From: Acephala macrosclerotiorum
Lineage: Eukaryota > Ascomycota > Leotiomycetes > Helotiales > Mollisiaceae
NCBI GenBank assembly: GCA_014904845.1
Contig: MU119236.1
Span: 3,758 to 67,757 of the forward strand
DNA length: 64,000 bases
Direction: 5' to 3'
Shown here: in pieces, positions 59,398-64,000 of the stretch
Layout: every line of letters starts with the position of its first letter
How positions within the stretch are numbered: position 1 is the stretch's first letter
Translations under genes and position numbers: made by a program
Notes under the pieces: generated by a model
Databases searched by the model: none
Told to the model about the DNA's origin: nothing
The model's input: the letters and a program-made list of their open reading frames with translations, nothing else

Positions 59398-60201
59398 TCC
59401 ATCACTCATACTGTGCAGTTTGGCTATGGGAAAGTAGTGATAGAAGGATGAGTTGGTGCTATTTTAATGTTCGATATAGATTTCTTAGACATTGATCGAA
59501 TGGCTGATGTTCATTCTTGTGAATATAAGGAAAGCGGAGGAAATACCATGACGATGAGATGAAGGCGCTGAATACGGATATGAGGTTTGGTGTATATGGA
59601 TTTCTTTGTTTTGAGATGTCGAGGTGTTTGTAGGACTTGAATACCCCTGCTGTGTTGATGTTTATAGCACACTTTTTGAGCTGGAAAGAACGGTAGTCCT
59701 ATATTAGCAGATGACTTAAATATGTATCTATTGTTCCTATTTTTCGCCATGGGTATGAAGGGGAGTTTCCAGAGCGAGTTAGCAAGTGCCAATTTTATTT
59801 CTTGCTCCCTTACAAAGGATATGCGATTAGTTCGTTTCCCCGTGCGGCTGAAATCGTTCCAGGGTAGGAAAAGTCTGGCTGATGATGACTGCGCCCGCCA
59901 AGAACTGTGGGATGTCACCAAACACTCGGGAGAGGCTCAACCGATGAACACACGGAATCACGGTTCACGGAAGACCGATGTACACGCATCGTCAATGTTT
60001 GGTTATAAGAGATGCGATGCTGGGGTCTGGAGAACTCACAAGCTCTTGCTGCAATCTTCTGTTCGCAGCTTATCTCGACCTCCGTCTATCTTGGTCTCCG
60101 TCTTTCCCTGCGACCACTCGTCGAAGAATCTCTTTCCCGCTGGAGGAGGCATTGTCATTCCTCCAACCTTTTGCTACTCTCCACTATAGTCAAGCAACAA
60201 G
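59398..60201. other. Intergenic; promoter of the RTA1-like gene
   Basis: Short frames have no motif. A pyrimidine-rich leader (TCTCTTTCCC and TTGCTACTCTCC) precedes the ATG. Confidence 0.6.
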
Positions 60202-61242
60202 ATGGCAGCGAACGTCACTCACAACGCTAACGGCACATTGAATATCGCATTCAACGGTGTCCAATCACTCTTCATACCCACAAACGGTATCACAGGCTAC
60301 AACAGAAACAACAACACCGGCTACGGCAACATCACCATCCTCCAAAACCACGACGCCCTCTGCAACTCAACACTCTGTGACCTGACCCTCGCACACTTCG
60401 ACTACATCCCCTCCCTCGGCGGTAACGCATTCTACGCTGGTGTATTCGGCATCTACATCCTACTCAACCTCTTCTTCGGCACCCGCTACAGAACATGGGG
60501 CTACATGGCAGCAATGTTCTTCGGTCTCTCTGGCGAAGTAGTCGGTTACACAGGTCGTCTCCTCCTCTACCAAAACCCATTCGACCCCACTGGCAACGAC
60601 TTCCTCATCTACCTCGTCTCTCTCACCATCTCGCCCGCCTTCCTCTCAGCAGCCATCTACCTCTGTCTCGCGCGCATCGTGGTCGTTTATGGCGAACATT
60701 TATCGAGATTCAAACCAAGGACATACACACTCATTTTCTGCGGCTGTGATATCTTTTCTTTGGTGTTGCAGGCGGCCGGTGGTGGGATTGCTTCTGGTGC
60801 TATGACACCGAGTCAAGACCAGTTGGGGATAAATGTCATGCTAGCAGGCCTCTCTGTTCAAGTTGCTTCTTTGTTCCTATTCGCTTGCATGTGTGCCGAA
60901 TTCGCCAATCATCTTCGCCGAAACCCAAACTCATGGAACACCCAACACACCCAGTTATACAACGGCAAAGTCTTCAAATCCTTTCTCATAGGGCTTTGTG
61001 TTGCAACTTTGACTATCTTTATCCGAAGTGCATTTAGAGTGGCAGAGTTGTCGGGAGGTTTCCATGGTCCGTTGGCAAATAACCAAGTGAGTTTTATGGT
61101 TTTGGAAGGTGCGATGGTTGTTACGGCTGCAAGCTGTTTGACGTTGTTGCATCCGGGGTTGTGCTTTCAAGGGTTTTGGCATGCGGCGAATTTTTCGTTT
61201 TTGCAGAAGGTTGAGGTGGAGTCGGAGGTTGAGATGGCTTGA
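60202..61242 (+). CDS. RTA1-like seven-transmembrane protein
   Basis: Intronless, 346 residues. A Cys-containing N-terminal exterior (NSTLCDLTLAHFDYIPSLGG) is followed by seven hydrophobic segments: FYAGVFGIYILLNLFFG, YMAAMFFGLSGEVVGYTGR, IYLVSLTISPAFLSAAIYLC, FCGCDIFSLVLQAAGGGIAS, VMLAGLSVQVASLFLFACM, FLIGLCVATLTIFIRSAFRV and FMVLEGAMVVTAASCLTLLH. The motifs GYTGR, SPAFLSAAIY, DIFSLVLQAAGGG and IFIRSAFRVAEL are those of the RTA1/RSB1 family (lipid-translocating exporters linked to azole and aminocholesterol resistance). It localises to the plasma membrane. Intact; the cytosolic tail is short and acidic. Confidence 0.94.
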   Translation: MAANVTHNANGTLNIAFNGVQSLFIPTNGITGYNRNNNTGYGNITILQNHDALCNSTLCDLTLAHFDYIPSLGGNAFYAGVFGIYILLNLFFGTRYRTWGYMAAMFFGLSGEVVGYTGRLLLYQNPFDPTGNDFLIYLVSLTISPAFLSAAIYLCLARIVVVYGEHLSRFKPRTYTLIFCGCDIFSLVLQAAGGGIASGAMTPSQDQLGINVMLAGLSVQVASLFLFACMCAEFANHLRRNPNSWNTQHTQLYNGKVFKSFLIGLCVATLTIFIRSAFRVAELSGGFHGPLANNQVSFMVLEGAMVVTAASCLTLLHPGLCFQGFWHAANFSFLQKVEVESEVEMA

Positions 61243-62061
61243 GTGTCTTGATCAATGTTGTTGAAGTCCTGAACAAGCAAGGTGGAAGATCATTTTTTTC
61301 GTATCGTAATAGTAGATTGAGCGTACCGTTCATTATTATCTGAGGTTATCTGGTAGGTAAGTGTCGCTTGGTTTCCTCATTCACTTTTCCGTGCTTGTCA
61401 AATTTATAGAATAAAATCGGAGATTTCTGCCCGATAATTGCATACTCATTCCCGCCAGTCTACTGCATGCATTTTTTCTTGCGCATGGCTCAAATACTTA
61501 TGCTACCCCAAAGGTGGGGTAAGGGTAGTCTTCGTGGAGACGACCGGATGAAGTTCCAGCATGAAAACCTCCGCAAATTATTCGATCATTCTCAGTTTGT
61601 TGCAATATCCAATATCGAAGTACCGCAATGCCAATTCGCCAAGTCCTACAAATTTTCAAACCTCATCTTGACTATCCCAACGTTCCGCATACGCGATAAA
61701 TAGGATGCCAAGCATGACGTACTTCGCGAGTAAGTGCTGATATTTTCGAGCCACATTACTTTCCTTCCGCCATTGAAGAGATAACACTAGCCTTATCTTT
61801 CAAATATCAGGAACAAGCCGAGGAAGCCATTCCTTCATTGGTTGATCTGAGCCATGGCGGTAGAATGCCCAGCGATAGCTTCCCCAACTAAGATCGAAAG
61901 TGGGTATCGTAAGCATCTAAGCTCACATACATGCAAGAATAAGTGAAGGTCATCCCCATTCTTGGGATGCTAAGTAAGCAACAATGCCTACATAAGACAG
62001 CAGGACGTTCTGAATTTCCATTCCAGTTCTCTCCACACTCGTCTTTTCTTCTCCTTGAGCA
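61243..62061. other. Intergenic
   Basis: No gene was recognised. The frame at 61467-61703 has no motif. Confidence 0.55.
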
Positions 62062-64000
62062 ATGCGCTGCAAGTTTTTGTTCGCTGGAGCTGTTGCTCTG
62101 GCACTTGCTTCTTGCTCCAATGCGTCAGCATTCAAAAGTGGCAGTACAGTCAATGTCGATGGAACGTATTACTACATTCCGGCTATTCCAGTGTCGAGTT
62201 TGGCAGTTGGACAGGATCAATTGAAGACTGCTTGCAGCCCGGGAGACGACTTCATCCCACTTACTGTCATGACCGGCGATTTCAATACGTTTGACGCCAC
62301 TGCATTGAAAACTGAGGTCTCGAAATATATTGCTGCGGATGATGTGTTCAGTGCTGGATTCTTGCAAGGTGAGTCTGACCGGAGGCTGAATTTGGATGAT
62401 TGACTGACTTTGGCAGCAATATATCTCATCTCGACGACTCCAGCCGAGCTTCACACCTCCCTCACACCGACACTTTCGGGATATGGCAACAAGCTGTTCA
62501 TGGTCTCTCTAACCAGCAACTCATCGATGGCAACAACGAGCTGTTCTTCTGAGCTACCTACAGGACCGCACTTTCTTCATGCTTACACAGGTGCCGTCTA
62601 TCAGGCTTACCGACTGTACTCTGATTACGAAGGCGCTTTCACGGAAGGCACTATTGCTGGTACCGATGGAAATTTTAGCACGATGTCTGCTTCAATTCCC
62701 GTACGGACCATTTTCAGACCACATGAACACATACCTTCAAGCTCACATAGCACAGGGAGTTCAATCGCCAACAATTGGAGTTCCTTCAAGATTGTACTAC
62801 ACGAAAACGGATGCTCAACCACTTGCTGGGGTAACTTGTTCACATCATTCTTTCGATAGTGATTGGCTAACAATACCAGGTCCGTCTTGGCGTCAAAGAC
62901 ATCTACGATGTAGCAGGAACCAGAAGAGGCTGCGGAAACCGAGCTTACTACGACCTGTACCCCGAGCGACTAACAACTGCACCAGCTGTCCAAAAGCTTC
63001 TCGATGCAGGTGCCATCCTCGTCGGTAAGATGAAGACATCACAATTTGCCAACGGCGAGATGGCGACCGCCGATTGGGTCGATTATCATTCTCCTTTCAA
63101 TGCACGAGGTGATGGGTACAATGACCCATCTTCGTCGTCTTCGGGGCCTGGTGCTGGTATTGGAGCTTATGACTGGCTTGACCTTGGGCTCGGGTCGGAC
63201 ACTGGTGGCAGTATCAGGAATCCTGCTCAAGTGAATGGAGCTTTTGGGAATAGACCTAGTCATGGTCTTGTGACTCTTGACGATGTGGTAGGTCGGAACG
63301 GACACAATGTTCTTAAACAAAATCGCTGATATCATATCAGATGCCTCTATCACCACTTATGGATACCGCAGGCCTCATCACTCGCGATGCATCACTTTTG
63401 AAGACAGCTGGTCACGTGCTATACAGCAGCAATTTATCAACCTTCACGTCCTTCCCAAAGAAACTCTACACCTCAGGTTTCCCTGTCAACATAACCTCTG
63501 AAGCAGACACCGTACTCTTCGACTTCGTGTCCAAGCTCGAAGCTTTCTTGGGTACCAATGCTTCGGTCCTCGATTACGATTCCATGTGGGCCTCTTCGCC
63601 ACAAGCAGCATCTACCAACGCCAGCACACTCAGCGACCTTCTCGCTTTGACCTATCCCACCCTAATTGGGAAACAACAATATGCACTTTTCGGAGCACCC
63701 TTCATCACCGACTACGAAGCTGCTCACGACGGTCGACATCCTTTCCTGGACCCAAATCCTCTCGTGCGATGGACCTGGGCGCAAACGAACGCCACAACAC
63801 TCGAAGAAGGAATAAACAACAAGACTATCTTCATGGATTGGTGGAACAGTGAAGTCGTCAAGACAGATTCTGAAACTTGTTCTGATAGTTTGTTGTTGTA
63901 TCCAGGGACTCTGGCGACGCCGAATCCGAGGAATGTTTATATTGATCCACCAAAGATTCCGGCTGGGTGGAGTGTGCAGAACATTGCGATTATGGCGGGA
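62062..64000 (+). CDS. Secreted amidase-signature-family protein, 3' part outside window, with a 1-nt frameshift
   Basis: Exons 62062-62368, 62417-62830, 62880-63287 and 63341 to beyond the window. A signal peptide ([19 protein letters not shown]) precedes an N-terminal domain. The amidase core starts [31 protein letters not shown], then catalytic Lys in [12 protein letters not shown], and the signature [14 protein letters not shown] and [14 protein letters not shown] with the cis-Ser/Ser pair of the Ser-Ser-Lys triad, then [16 protein letters not shown]. Such fungal extracellular amidases hydrolyse amide bonds; the substrate is unknown. Between SASIP and [15 protein letters not shown] the frame shifts by one base near 62700 (exon 414 nt where phase predicts 413). 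The frame after the shift is open into the next exon. Either an assembly error or a broken gene. Confidence 0.85.

Overview
The window is nuclear DNA from a filamentous ascomycete, most likely a leotiomycete. Genes carry short introns (about 41-60 bp) with GTNNGT donors and CTAAC/CTGAC branch points. The gene families are typical of plant-associated Leotiomycetes: 3CxxC zinc proteins, Clr5, RTA1, NACHT/WD40, GH51 and expanded membrane-protein pseudogenes. I built exon models by hand; reading phase was checked across every junction of the multi-exon genes. No tRNA, rRNA or CRISPR was seen.

Layout. 0-8 kb is gene-poor: a Tc1/mariner transposase tail, a Ser-rich wall-type protein lacking its 5' end, a 3CxxC zinc protein, a BTB protein and a decayed membrane-protein gene. 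9.2-10.7 kb holds a ten-exon secreted gene whose product is a set of about 30-residue repeats cut by Lys-Arg (Kex2) sites. 11.7-17.7 kb (minus strand) has a DszC-like flavin monooxygenase with a frameshift and a Rad5/HLTF-like SNF2 helicase. 18.1-22.4 kb is the most striking locus: one unbroken 1249-residue model joining a NACHT NTPase, C2H2 fingers and a C-terminal WD40 propeller that is Tup1-like, not HET-E-like. A TA-flanked MITE follows it.

23.8-34.4 kb has an acetate-transporter-family gene with a 2-nt frameshift, an MDR oxidoreductase, a dimethylsulfone-monooxygenase-like gene, and two inverted MYND-finger relatives that both carry nonsense codons, with a Clr5 gene between them. 36-37.8 kb is a GH99-like glycoside hydrolase relic split by an AT-rich TIR element. 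40-49.4 kb (minus strand) has a P450, an F-box/LRR-like protein, a GH51 arabinofuranosidase and the Golgi syntaxin SED5. 50.4-59.4 kb is one gene for a roughly 2890-residue disordered protein. An RTA1-type membrane protein and the 5' part of a secreted amidase close the window.

No operon-like or biosynthetic cluster logic is evident. Two flavin-dependent organosulfur enzyme families (DszC-like and SfnG-like) lie 15 kb apart. The main leads are the NACHT-C2H2-Tup1 fusion and the Kex2 repeat-peptide gene.
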